A program made the position numbers and the translations under genes. Below, piece after piece: positions 1-7,044 of a DNA stretch of 21,996 nt. How positions within the stretch are numbered: position 1 is the first letter of the stretch; each line of letters opens with the position of its first letter. This stretch comes from Micrococcales bacterium UBA2465 (GTDB taxonomy: Bacteria > Actinomycetota > Actinomycetes > Actinomycetales > Microbacteriaceae): assembly GCA_002342255.1 (NCBI GenBank), contig DDPP01000081.1:19007-41002 (forward strand). The letters run 5' to 3'. The notes under the pieces were generated by a model. It was not told the origin of the DNA, made no database searches, and saw only the letters and a program-made list of their open reading frames with translations.

Positions 1-495
1 TTTTTGAAGACCTTGCCATTTTTCGAATAGCTCTGACATCTTTACAGTGGCGTTCTTGTAGTTAGTCTTAGTTGGATCACCAGCGGCAATCTTTTCTGCA
101 GCAACAGCAATAGCCTCTCTTTCAGCAAGGGCTTTTTCAACTGCAATAACACGCTCAGCTTCTGCATCGGCTAGTGCTTGACTCAGCGCTGAAAGAATGG
201 CCGAAGTTCTATGCCTTAGGGACTCCAAATCACCAATCGCAGCAGCTTCGGTTAACTCTGCAAGGGTCTTTGTGGCAGATTTCGCGATCGACTTGGGGTC
301 GGCCTTTGCCTTGACTCTTTGCTCTAGAAGTCGAACTGTTGCAGCGAGATCATCAAATCTTTTTACATACAACGCAATGGCATCTTCGTTCGACATGCTT
401 GGCTGCGAACCGATGAGTCGTTCAGTTCCATTGTCCATGACAAAAACGTTTCCGTTTTCATCAATCCGACCGAAACTTGATGTGACTGTTGCCAA
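1..495 (-). CDS. DUF349 domain-containing protein, N-terminal part (partial)
   Basis: The 165 residues visible are the N-terminal part of a longer protein whose C-terminus lies left of the window. It opens with the short beta-rich segment FGRIDENGNVFV and then NGTERLIGSQPS, followed by long, charged alpha-helical stretches rich in Ala, Glu and Lys, ending in an F-x-K-W-Q type helix that looks like the start of a DUF349 repeat. This layout is the one I know for actinobacterial DUF349 proteins; the molecular function of the family is not established. The start is a TTG at 495-493, chosen because a clear AGGAG lies at 506-502, six bases upstream, and because homologous-looking sequence begins right there. 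Only 23 nt separate it from the stop of the upstream isomerase gene, so the two are probably co-transcribed. Confidence 0.8.
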   Translation of the reverse strand, partial: MATVTSSFGRIDENGNVFVMDNGTERLIGSQPSMSNEDAIALYVKRFDDLAATVRLLEQRVKAKADPKSIAKSATKTLAELTEAAAIGDLESLRHRTSAILSALSQALADAEAERVIAVEKALAEREAIAVAAEKIAAGDPTKTNYKNATVKMSELFEKWQGLQK

Positions 496-518
496 TTTGA
501 TCTCCTGAATTTCGATTC

Positions 519-1322
519 TTACTTAACACTAGTGTCGTTTATTACTGCTGCAACCTTTGGTTTTCCATCGGTTCCACCACCGACTATCCCGCCTTGGAAA
601 ACAGGAAGAAGTTGATCTAAACCAGAAGTGATTTCCCCGAAGACGGTATAACCACCGGCCTTATCTGAAGGGATTGTTGAGTCCTTGTAGACGATGAAGA
701 ACTGGCTTCCTTGGCTCGTAGGTGAATCTTTGACTCTCGCCATCGCTAGCATTCCTTTCGTGTAAAGAGGGGAACCGCCATTGGATGCAACTGGAACGTT
801 TTCTAAAGGTCCGAAACTGTAACCAGGGCCACCATTTGCATCACCTGAGGTAGCACCACATTGCAGAACGTATAGTCCGCTCGTGGTAAGCCGGTGGCAC
901 TTGTTGTCGGTATAGAATCCAAGGCTTGATAGATTTACGAAGTTTGCAACAGCTTGTGGAGCTTTCTTACCAAAAAGCTTGATGTTCAGCACCTTCTTGT
1001 TAATGGTCATTGAACCGGTCCAATCGCGACATTCAGAAATTGCAGCGTCAGGTATTTGCGCCGGATTAGGCTTGCCTGAAATCAAAGGGGCCGGAGCTTG
1101 AGTGAAGGTAATACATGAAGTTGGCGATACTCCAGGACCGAAACTGAAGTAAACGTATTGTGCCAAAAGTGCCACTACGAAAACTATTGAGGTAACGATA
1201 ATGGCCAAACGGTTGTCCTTTGCCCTAACGGCCTCGCGGTGATCCGCGACGTTTTGCTTAGCCTCATAGCTCTTAAGGCTCTTGCGGGCAGACTCAGTAA
1301 TGCTTGTCTTCTTACTCGACAT
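519..1322 (-). CDS. membrane-anchored cyclophilin-type peptidylprolyl isomerase
   Basis: This 267-residue protein should catalyse cis-trans isomerisation of Xaa-Pro bonds outside the cytoplasmic membrane. Residues 1-37 are basic and cytoplasmic, 38-59 form one hydrophobic membrane helix, a Pro-rich linker follows, and the cyclophilin domain fills about 98-265. Cyclophilin landmarks are present: R144 in CHRL (catalytic Arg position of FHR), Q154 in VLQCG, NGGPGY at 163-168, LAMAR at 192-196 and QGSQFFIVY at 204-212. The Phe before the catalytic His-Arg is Cys, and the usual PGF loop is changed to SGL; as I recall, this variant is common in actinobacterial membrane cyclophilins, so activity is likely but not certain. 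The ATG at 1322 has a strong GGAGGAAT just upstream. It is the first gene of a leftward pair with the DUF349 gene and is divergent from rpsD. Confidence 0.9.
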   Translation of the reverse strand: MSSKKTSITESARKSLKSYEAKQNVADHREAVRAKDNRLAIIVTSIVFVVALLAQYVYFSFGPGVSPTSCITFTQAPAPLISGKPNPAQIPDAAISECRDWTGSMTINKKVLNIKLFGKKAPQAVANFVNLSSLGFYTDNKCHRLTTSGLYVLQCGATSGDANGGPGYSFGPLENVPVASNGGSPLYTKGMLAMARVKDSPTSQGSQFFIVYKDSTIPSDKAGGYTVFGEITSGLDQLLPVFQGGIVGGGTDGKPKVAAVINDTSVK

Positions 1323-1360
1323 TATTCCTCCGAAATGGTTCTAAATAGAGTTTAGACGAG

Positions 1361-1375
1361 TATTCCAAGGGAATA
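1361..1375. repeat. short inverted repeat upstream of the isomerase gene
   Basis: TATTCC at 1361-1366 and GGAATA at 1370-1375 form perfect 6-bp arms around a 3-base centre, about 40 bp upstream of the leftward ATG at 1322. Its position in the likely promoter region of the isomerase gene allows an operator role, but nothing identifies a binding protein and such a short repeat can occur by chance. Confidence 0.3.
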
Positions 1376-1396
1376 GGCCCGACTGGTGAACGCTAC

Positions 1397-1433
1397 CCAC
1401 CTGTTTTCCATCTGAATCAAGCTCTACAGGTGG
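1397..1433. repeat. inverted repeat with 8-bp perfect arms
   Basis: CCACCTGT at 1397-1404 is matched by its exact complement ACAGGTGG at 1426-1433, with 21 bases between. Arm centres lie about 29 bp apart, close to three helical turns, so it could be a two-half-site operator or the stem of an RNA hairpin. No T-run follows on either strand, so it does not look like a terminator. Confidence 0.45.
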
Positions 1434-1529
1434 CCTGCGACCAACTCACGACCTATCGAACGTTCTAGAAATGACTGGTCTTTTCTCGGTCCTTTATAGC
1501 GAAAATCTTTATTCGTTTGAGGCTAGCCA

Positions 1530-1559
1530 TTGGAAAAGTGGGGTTGTTGTTGCTAATAT
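1530..1559 (+). promoter_or_regulatory. candidate promoter for rpsD
   Basis: TTGGAA at 1530-1535 and TAATAT at 1554-1559 are spaced by 18 bp, and the -10 hexamer is preceded by TG one base upstream (extended -10, TGcTAATAT). This resembles a housekeeping sigma promoter. Transcription would start near 1566, giving an rpsD leader of about 120 nt that contains the hairpin at 1577-1605. Not verified by any transcript data. Confidence 0.45.
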
Positions 1560-1576
1560 TGGAAAGTTGCCGGCCC

Positions 1577-1605
1577 GACCTAATGCATGGCTGCTAATTT
1601 AGGTC
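1577..1605 (+). promoter_or_regulatory. hairpin in the presumed rpsD leader
   Basis: GACCTAA at 1577-1583 pairs perfectly with TTAGGTC at 1599-1605 (7 bp, 15-base loop). It lies about 10 nt after the predicted transcription start, and a T6 run follows at 1622-1627, too far away for a classical terminator. S4 is known in other bacteria to repress its own operon through a structured leader; whether this hairpin plays that part is inference only. Confidence 0.35.
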
Positions 1606-1686
1606 AAACGGTGAGTGAATCTTTTTTAGCCAAGATGCACCAGGCACATCAATCAAATTATTGTATTTACTTTTTGAAAGGTATAA

Positions 1687-2316
1687 GTGTCTAAGACATC
1701 CCGAACAAGAAGCAAGACTCGTTTGTCTCGCTCATTAGGTATCGCCCTAACCCCGAAAGCAGCAAAATATTTAGAAAAGCGTCCATATGCTCCAGGCCAG
1801 CATGGTCGCACTAAGAGGAAAGCCGACAGCGACTTCGCCGTCCGACTTCGTGAAAAGCAACGTCTTCGCGCTCAATACGGCGTCCGTGAAGCACAACTTC
1901 GCAAAACTTTCAACGATGCGAAAAAGTCTGAGGGTCTAACTGGTGAAAACTTGGTCGAGCTTCTAGAAATGAGACTTGATGCTCTAGTACTTCGGTCTGG
2001 ATTCGCACGCACCATCGCTCAAGCTCGGCAGATGGTTGTGCACCGTCACATTTTGATCGATGGCAAATTAGTTGACCGACCATCGGCTCGAGTAAAGGTT
2101 GGACAGATGATTCACGTTCGCCCTAAGAGCGAAAGCACCGAGCCGTTCCAGGTTGCTGCAGCCGGAGGCCACGTGGATGTTCTACCTCCAGTACCGGGTT
2201 ACCTGTCAGTTGAACTTGACAAGCTGCAGGCAACGTTGGTTCGCAGACCGAAGCGTTCAGAGGTTCCTATTACTTGTGAAGTTCAGCTAGTGGTTGAGTA
2301 CTACGCTGCTCGCTAA
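1687..2316 (+). CDS. rpsD: 30S ribosomal protein S4
   Basis: S4 (209 residues) is a primary 16S rRNA-binding protein that nucleates assembly of the small subunit body. The N-terminal part carries the TRSKTRLSRSLGI and RPYAPGQHG segments, and the S4 RNA-binding domain lies at about 96-157 (LDALVLRSGFARTIAQAR, HRHILIDG). The four-cysteine zinc motif found in some S4 proteins is absent, so this is the zinc-free form usual for this lineage. The C-terminus VVEYYAAR is typical. The start is GTG at 1687, preceded by GAAAGG at 1676-1681. It is the first gene of the long rightward cluster, far from the other ribosomal protein operons, as in Microbacteriaceae. Confidence 0.97.
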   Translation: MSKTSRTRSKTRLSRSLGIALTPKAAKYLEKRPYAPGQHGRTKRKADSDFAVRLREKQRLRAQYGVREAQLRKTFNDAKKSEGLTGENLVELLEMRLDALVLRSGFARTIAQARQMVVHRHILIDGKLVDRPSARVKVGQMIHVRPKSESTEPFQVAAAGGHVDVLPPVPGYLSVELDKLQATLVRRPKRSEVPITCEVQLVVEYYAAR

Positions 2317-2331
2317 AGAAGAAGTCTCATT

Positions 2332-2682
2332 ATGAATGGTTCAGAACTAGCGTCAATGATCGCCGCGATCGCTTTCGCTGTGCTCGTCGTGTTTCTGGTT
2401 ATCACATTGATGAAATTATCAAGAACACTTGACACTACTTCTGCAACCATTCGCGAAACTGGGGACAGTCTTATTCCATTGTTGACTGAGTTGACTGAGA
2501 CCACTAAGCAGACAAATAAGCAACTAGAGAAAATCGACGTCATTACAGACAACGTTGTTGAAGCAACTACAAATCTAAGTTCACTTATTACATCATTCAC
2601 AACGACTATTGGCGGGCCCTTACTTAGAGTTGGCGAGATTATCCGCGGAGTTACCGGACTTCTCGGTAAGAAGAATAAGTAA
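2332..2682 (+). CDS. DUF948 domain-containing membrane protein
   Basis: This 116-residue protein has one hydrophobic helix near the N-terminus (about 6-27) followed by a long Thr/Leu-rich amphipathic, probably coiled-coil region (about 30-90) and a short basic tail ending KKNK. That is the DUF948 layout; the family has no established function, though the shape resembles the membrane-proximal helices of methyl-accepting proteins. It starts 15 nt after rpsD and ends 2 nt before the next small membrane protein gene, so the pair is probably translated from the same message as rpsD and alaS. The Shine-Dalgarno sequence (AGAAG) is modest. Confidence 0.75.
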   Translation: MNGSELASMIAAIAFAVLVVFLVITLMKLSRTLDTTSATIRETGDSLIPLLTELTETTKQTNKQLEKIDVITDNVVEATTNLSSLITSFTTTIGGPLLRVGEIIRGVTGLLGKKNK

Positions 2683-2684
2683 CC

Positions 2685-2876
2685 ATGCGTAAAGCTGCCC
2701 TTTTTATAGCCGGTATAGCTGTAGGTGTTTACTTAGCAAGACAAATCGAGAGTAATCCCGAGGCAAAAAAAGCCATCGAAGATGCAGGCGCGAAGGCAAA
2801 GACATTCGCAACAGCTTTCTCAGCTGGTTTTCGTGAGCAAGAACTGAAAAACTCTAAAAGAAGTGTAAAGAAGTAA
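2685..2876 (+). CDS. small membrane protein, function unknown
   Basis: This 63-residue protein begins with MRKAALFIAGIAVGVYLARQ, a short Gly/Ala-rich hydrophobic helix, and continues as a charged helix with ESNPEAKKAIEDAG and a Lys/Arg-rich tail. It is predicted to be anchored by its N-terminus with the rest in the cytoplasm. I recall similarly shaped proteins (membrane helix, then an NPEGK-like turn and a charged helix) at the same place, between the DUF948 gene and alaS, in Microbacteriaceae, which supports it being a real gene. It is 2 nt after the DUF948 stop and 2 nt before the alaS start, so translation is likely coupled on both sides. No function can be assigned. Confidence 0.7.
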   Translation: MRKAALFIAGIAVGVYLARQIESNPEAKKAIEDAGAKAKTFATAFSAGFREQELKNSKRSVKK

Positions 2877-2878
2877 CA

Positions 2879-5530
2879 ATGAAGACAGCAGAAATCAAAC
2901 AACGCTGGCTGGACTTCTTCGCTTCAAAAGACCACGTGGTAGTCCCAAGTGCATCCTTGATCTCCGAAGACCCGTCGCTTCTGTTTACGGTTGCCGGAAT
3001 GGTTCCCTTTATTCCTTACATGACTGGTTTAGTGCCTGCTCCGTTCGGCAGAGCAACTTCTGTTCAGAAGTGCATACGAACTCTGGATATAGACGAGGTG
3101 GGTAAGACCACAAGGCACGGAACTTTCTTTCAAATGAATGGCAATTTTTCATTTGGTGATTATTTCAAAAAGGAAGCAATTCAATACGCCTGGGAGTTCC
3201 TGACTAAGCCTCTAACTGAGGGTGGACTGGAGATACCTAAAGAAAAGCTTTGGGTAACTGTTTACCAGGACGACGACGAGGCTATCGAGTACTGGACCAC
3301 GCTCACTGATGTCCCATCTGAGCGCATCCAGAGAATGGGCATGAAGGACAATTATTGGTCTACTGGGCAACCAGGACCGGCTGGCCCTTGTTCAGAAATC
3401 TTTTACGATAGGGGTCCGGCTTTCGGTGTGGATGGGGGACCAGCGGCAGATGACTCTCGTTACCTTGAGATCTGGAACCTTGTCTTCATGCAATACGAAC
3501 GCGGAGCTGGAACTGGTAAAGACTCCTTTGAAATTTTAGGCGAACTCCCGAAGAAAAACATTGATACCGGTATGGGCCTAGAACGCGTTGCGTTCCTGCT
3601 GCAAGGTGTCGAGAATATCTACGAAATTGACCAAGTAAAACCTGTTCTTGATAAGGCTGCTGATCTAGCCGGGAAAACTTACGGTGCGAATAAAGAAGAC
3701 GATGTGCGTCTTCGTGTTGTAGCTGACCATGTCCGCAGTTCCCTAATGTTGATTTGCGACGGGGTTTCGCCAGGTAACGACGGGCGAGGCTACGTATTAC
3801 GAAGATTATTGAGGCGCACGGTAAGAGCAATGCGTTTACTTGGAGTAAGTGAACCATGTTTCAATTCTCTTTTTGCTTCCTCGAAAAACGCTATGGTTGA
3901 TGCCTACCCAGAATTGGAAGCAGAATATCCACGAATTCAGAAGACAGTCTTAGCTGAAGAAGAAGCCTTCCTGCGCACACTAGTTGCTGGAACTACCGTC
4001 TTAGAAGCAGCTATTGCTAAAGCAAAATCAGAATCAAAGGACTCTCTCTCCGGTGAAACTTCTTTCCTGTTACACGACACTTACGGGTTCCCGATTGACC
4101 TAACGGTTGAGATTGCCGAAGAGAATGGCTTGACAGTCGATAGAGATGATTTCATTCGGTTGATGGATGAGCAAAAGAATCGAGCAAAAGCCGATGCTCG
4201 CGCAAAGAAATCAGGGAACACTGACTTATCCATCTATTCAGAGTTCCGAGCTAAAGGCGCTTCACTATTTACAGGCTTTGAAGAGCTGCAGTCAGAGGCA
4301 ACAATTCTCGGAATCATTGTCGATGGTCAACCAGTGGGTTCGATCTCAGAAGGGCTAATCGGAGAAGTTGTTCTTGACCGAACTAGTTTTTATGCTGAAT
4401 CCGGAGGTCAAACCGCTGATGCCGGGCTTATGCTTGCAGACAAAGCAGAACTTGAAGTCTTGGACGTTCAAAAACCGGTTAAGGGCTTGATAAGCCACAA
4501 GGTTTTGGTTAAGTCAGGTTCTTTCCAGATTGGTCAAAAGGTTCTTACAACTGTTGATTCGGATTGGCGGTTAGGAGCCGCTCAAGCTCACTCCGCCACT
4601 CACGTCGTGCATGCCGCTCTTCGCCAAGTGTTGGGTCCAACTGCTCTGCAATCGGGTTCCCTAAATAAGCCTGGGTACATGCGCCTCGATTTCTCTTGGA
4701 ACCAAGCACTAAGTGCCGAGACAAAATCGGAAATTGAGGAAGTTTCAAACCTAGCGATCAGGCAAGATTTAGCTGTGAGCGCTCAATACATGAGTTTGCC
4801 CGAAGCCAAAAACTGGGGTGCAGTTGCACTATTTGGTGAGACCTATGACGAAAGTGTAAGAGTAGTTCAGATAGGTGGACCTTGGTCCAGAGAACTTTGT
4901 GGTGGCACACACGTTGCACGCTCTTCACAAATTGGCCTAGTCTCAATCACTAATGAGTCATCCGTCGGTTCCGGTTCAAGACGTATTGAAGCAAACGTTG
5001 GACTTGAGGCAATCAGCTCGTTTAACAGAGATCGACTATTACTTCACAAGATTGCCGAGCAGCTCAAGGTAAATCCACTAAACGCCAGCGAAAAACTTGA
5101 GAACTTCTTATTGGAACTGAAAGAGGCCCAGAAGGCGATGCAAGCGCAAGAATCCTCTGCCTTGCTCAGCCAGATACCTGAAATTCTTAGCTCAGTTGAA
5201 ACTATTGGGCAGACCAAGGCAATCTTCAAGAACCTCGTTGTTCGATCTCCCGAATCGTTGCGTGAAGTGTTACAGCTGCTTAGAGATAAGACGAAGAATG
5301 AGGATTTTGTCATCATATTGGCAGCTGTCATAGACGATAAGCCGGGGTTGATGGCCTCGGTATCAAATCTAGCCCAAAGTCGCGGTGTCAAGGCGGGTGA
5401 ACTGGTTCGAATAGGTTCCGCAATTCTAGGTGGCGGCGGTGGCGGAAAGGCTGACCTAGCTCAGGGTGGTGGAGTCGATGCTGGCAAACTCGAGGACGCA
5501 CTCGCTGAGATTAGAAAGAGTCTCTCTTAA
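2879..5530 (+). CDS. alaS: alanine--tRNA ligase
   Basis: AlaRS (883 residues, full length) charges tRNA-Ala in the cytoplasm and clears mischarged Ser and Gly. The class II catalytic core fills about 1-250 (FFQMNGNFSFGDYFK near 90, NLVFMQYER, NIDTGMGLER), the tRNA-recognition helical region follows (RVVADHVRSS), then the editing domain with its zinc-binding set: HSATH at 571-575, H578, and CGGTH with C674 and H678. The C-Ala domain at the end has the glycine-rich GGGGGGKADLAQGGG loop. All key residues are present, so both synthesis and editing should work. The ATG at 2879 lies 2 nt after the preceding gene and is preceded by AAGAAG. Its stop TAA at 5528-5530 touches the TTG start of ruvX directly. 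Confidence 0.98.
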   Translation: MKTAEIKQRWLDFFASKDHVVVPSASLISEDPSLLFTVAGMVPFIPYMTGLVPAPFGRATSVQKCIRTLDIDEVGKTTRHGTFFQMNGNFSFGDYFKKEAIQYAWEFLTKPLTEGGLEIPKEKLWVTVYQDDDEAIEYWTTLTDVPSERIQRMGMKDNYWSTGQPGPAGPCSEIFYDRGPAFGVDGGPAADDSRYLEIWNLVFMQYERGAGTGKDSFEILGELPKKNIDTGMGLERVAFLLQGVENIYEIDQVKPVLDKAADLAGKTYGANKEDDVRLRVVADHVRSSLMLICDGVSPGNDGRGYVLRRLLRRTVRAMRLLGVSEPCFNSLFASSKNAMVDAYPELEAEYPRIQKTVLAEEEAFLRTLVAGTTVLEAAIAKAKSESKDSLSGETSFLLHDTYGFPIDLTVEIAEENGLTVDRDDFIRLMDEQKNRAKADARAKKSGNTDLSIYSEFRAKGASLFTGFEELQSEATILGIIVDGQPVGSISEGLIGEVVLDRTSFYAESGGQTADAGLMLADKAELEVLDVQKPVKGLISHKVLVKSGSFQIGQKVLTTVDSDWRLGAAQAHSATHVVHAALRQVLGPTALQSGSLNKPGYMRLDFSWNQALSAETKSEIEEVSNLAIRQDLAVSAQYMSLPEAKNWGAVALFGETYDESVRVVQIGGPWSRELCGGTHVARSSQIGLVSITNESSVGSGSRRIEANVGLEAISSFNRDRLLLHKIAEQLKVNPLNASEKLENFLLELKEAQKAMQAQESSALLSQIPEILSSVETIGQTKAIFKNLVVRSPESLREVLQLLRDKTKNEDFVIILAAVIDDKPGLMASVSNLAQSRGVKAGELVRIGSAILGGGGGGKADLAQGGGVDAGKLEDALAEIRKSLS

Positions 5531-5971
5531 TTGCGCATAGGTAAACGAGTTGCCATAGACGTAGGTGCAGTTCACAACGGAATGGCTGTCTCGGATAAAG
5601 ACGGAATTCTTGCTTCGCCTTTAGCAACGGTAGCTAGCATCGAAGAGTGCATCGACCTTATCGATGACTCTGTAATAGAAATCTATGTAGGGTTACCCCT
5701 AAATCTTCAAGGTGTTGCCACTAAATCCACTGCAACAGCTTTGGCATTTGCTCATGCATTAGCTAATTCCCTTAGTATCCCGATCCGGCTCATCGATGAA
5801 CGCTTAACCACTGCATTGGCGAACACACAGTTGAGGGAGGTTGGTAAGTCGCAGCAGGAGGCAAAAGCAACGGTCGATCAAATGGCCGCAGTTGCTATTC
5901 TGGAATTCGCGTTGCTAATTGAACGCAATACGGGAGCGCAGCCAGGCAAATCTTTAGAGGAGTTGGAATAA
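5531..5971 (+). CDS. ruvX: RuvX/YqgF family Holliday-junction resolvase-like nuclease
   Basis: This 146-residue RNase H-fold protein belongs to the YqgF/RuvX family, linked to 16S rRNA 5'-end processing and proposed to resolve Holliday junctions. The acidic active-site residues are visible: D10 in AIDVG, E90 in IDERLTT and D116 in VDQMAAV; the VGLPLNLQG loop at 53-61 is also typical. The start is a TTG at 5531 that directly abuts the alaS stop; it gives the family-typical N-terminus MRIGKRVAIDVG, and no better start exists nearby, so translation is probably coupled to alaS. The stop TAA overlaps the ATG of mltG by one base. The order alaS-ruvX-mltG-aroE is widely conserved in actinobacteria. 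Confidence 0.92.
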   Translation: MRIGKRVAIDVGAVHNGMAVSDKDGILASPLATVASIEECIDLIDDSVIEIYVGLPLNLQGVATKSTATALAFAHALANSLSIPIRLIDERLTTALANTQLREVGKSQQEAKATVDQMAAVAILEFALLIERNTGAQPGKSLEELE

Positions 5972-7044
5972 TGGACCAAGAAGCTCCTCAACCAACTAGT
6001 AAAAGATCAAGATATAGAAAAAATTCTATAATTGTAGCCGTAGCCCTAGTGATTTTGGTAAGCGTGTTGGGGTTGACTAACAAGTCTCTAGTTCGACAAG
6101 GCTTAGATTTTATTTCTGGAGCTGAATACTATGGCTCTGGGTCAGAGACGGTTTCCTTCAAAGTCTCAAAGGGAGACACTGGTTCTGTTATCGCAAGGCG
6201 TTTAGTCGCGTTAGGGGTAACCAAGAATATTGATTCGACTCTGAGACACATTTACGCGGCGAATCCAACTTTCTTCCCTGGTGTGTACCTACTTCCAAAA
6301 CAAATTAGCACTGACGCTGCAATTGCCATTCTCACCGACCCTAAGCAACAATTAGTAAATCGGGTCACGGTCCGCGAAGGTCTTCGATTGAATGCAACAT
6401 TCGAGGTACTATCCAAAGGAACTGGTATTCCCATCAATTCTTTCGAAGTTGAAGCAGAAAATCGACAGAGTTTTGGGCTACCTAAGTCTGCACCATCGCT
6501 CGAAGGCTATCTGTATCCAGCAACATATGATTTCTCTCCGGGCGCTTCGGCTCACGATGTGATCACAATCATGGTGAATCGCACGTTCGAGCAACTTAGA
6601 AATGACGCAGTGGCAAAGAAGGATTGGCACAAAGTATTAACTTTGGCGTCGATAATTCAGATGGAAGCTCGCAAGACGGAAGATTTCTATAAGGTGTCTA
6701 GAACATTTCAAAACAGAATTGCCCAAGGGATGCATTTGCAGTCGGATGCCACCGTCTCATATGGCGTAAACGGGACAACTGTCTCGACTTCGGTTGCCGA
6801 CAGAAATGATCGAAATAAATACAATACGTATCTATACCCGGGACTACCCATTGGTCCTATCGCAGGGTCTGGGGCAACTGCGATCGATGCAGCCATTCAC
6901 CCGGCGGATGGGAAGTGGCTTTATTTCTGTGCAATTAACCTCGAAACGGGGGAAACTGTTTTCAGCAATACTTACGCTGAACATGAAAAGGCTGTCCAGC
7001 TTTGGCGTCAATGGATGCTGCAGAATCCAGGTTGGAATGGCTAG
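5971..7044 (+). CDS. mltG: endolytic murein transglycosylase MltG
   Basis: MltG (357 residues) is a membrane-bound lytic transglycosylase that cleaves nascent glycan strands and so sets their length. Residues 1-17 are basic and cytoplasmic, 18-36 form the membrane helix, a LysM-like subdomain follows (VSKGDTGSVIARRL, about 63-80), and the YceG catalytic domain ends the protein. Catalytic-domain landmarks are LASIIQMEAR (the second acidic position holds the conserved Glu), FQNRIAQGMHLQSDAT, YLYPGLPIGPI and AAIHPADGKWLYF. The QxE form of the active-site motif in place of ExE is, as I recall, usual in actinobacteria. A good AGAGGAG at 5956-5962 precedes the ATG, which overlaps the ruvX stop (TAATG). 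Its end overlaps aroE by 8 nt. Confidence 0.95.
   Translation: MDQEAPQPTSKRSRYRKNSIIVAVALVILVSVLGLTNKSLVRQGLDFISGAEYYGSGSETVSFKVSKGDTGSVIARRLVALGVTKNIDSTLRHIYAANPTFFPGVYLLPKQISTDAAIAILTDPKQQLVNRVTVREGLRLNATFEVLSKGTGIPINSFEVEAENRQSFGLPKSAPSLEGYLYPATYDFSPGASAHDVITIMVNRTFEQLRNDAVAKKDWHKVLTLASIIQMEARKTEDFYKVSRTFQNRIAQGMHLQSDATVSYGVNGTTVSTSVADRNDRNKYNTYLYPGLPIGPIAGSGATAIDAAIHPADGKWLYFCAINLETGETVFSNTYAEHEKAVQLWRQWMLQNPGWNG

Larger units (their letters stand above)
1323..1686. other. divergent intergenic region between the isomerase gene and rpsD
   Basis: This is the only gene-free stretch above 300 bases. Neither strand reads as a convincing coding sequence and I see no tRNA. It holds three inverted repeats (1361-1375, 1397-1433, 1577-1605), a short near-palindrome TCGAACGTTCTA at 1456-1467, and one good promoter candidate for rpsD (1530-1559). 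The 100 bases before rpsD are AT-rich. In the Microbacteriaceae gene order I remember, rarA (replication-associated recombination protein A) sits between these two genes; nothing resembling it remains here. Confidence 0.7.

Noticed and set aside
197..508. Open frame of 103 codons on the plus strand
   Set aside because: It is antisense to the DUF349 gene, whose frame has a good ribosome binding site and family-like sequence; the plus-strand product resembles nothing.
526..535. Perfect 10-bp palindrome ACACTAGTGT
   Set aside because: It lies in the last codons of the isomerase gene and has no loop for a terminator; a chance palindrome is the simplest explanation.
1456..1467. TCGAACGTTCTA, resembling half of an actinobacterial LexA (SOS) box
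   Set aside because: The actinobacterial box needs TCGAAC and GTTCGA separated by four bases; here the halves are fused and the second is imperfect, and neither flanking gene is an SOS gene.
1661..1687. TTGTAT and TATAAG as a second rpsD promoter
   Set aside because: Spacing is only 15 bp and the -10 runs into the GTG start codon, while GAAAGG in between is clearly the ribosome binding site.
3486..3857. 123-codon minus-strand frame inside alaS
   Set aside because: Antisense to the AlaRS catalytic core; product shows no recognisable pattern.
6794..7036. Upstream in-frame extension of aroE (81 residues)
   Set aside because: It overlaps mltG, and the shikimate dehydrogenase fold starts at the ATG at 7037.
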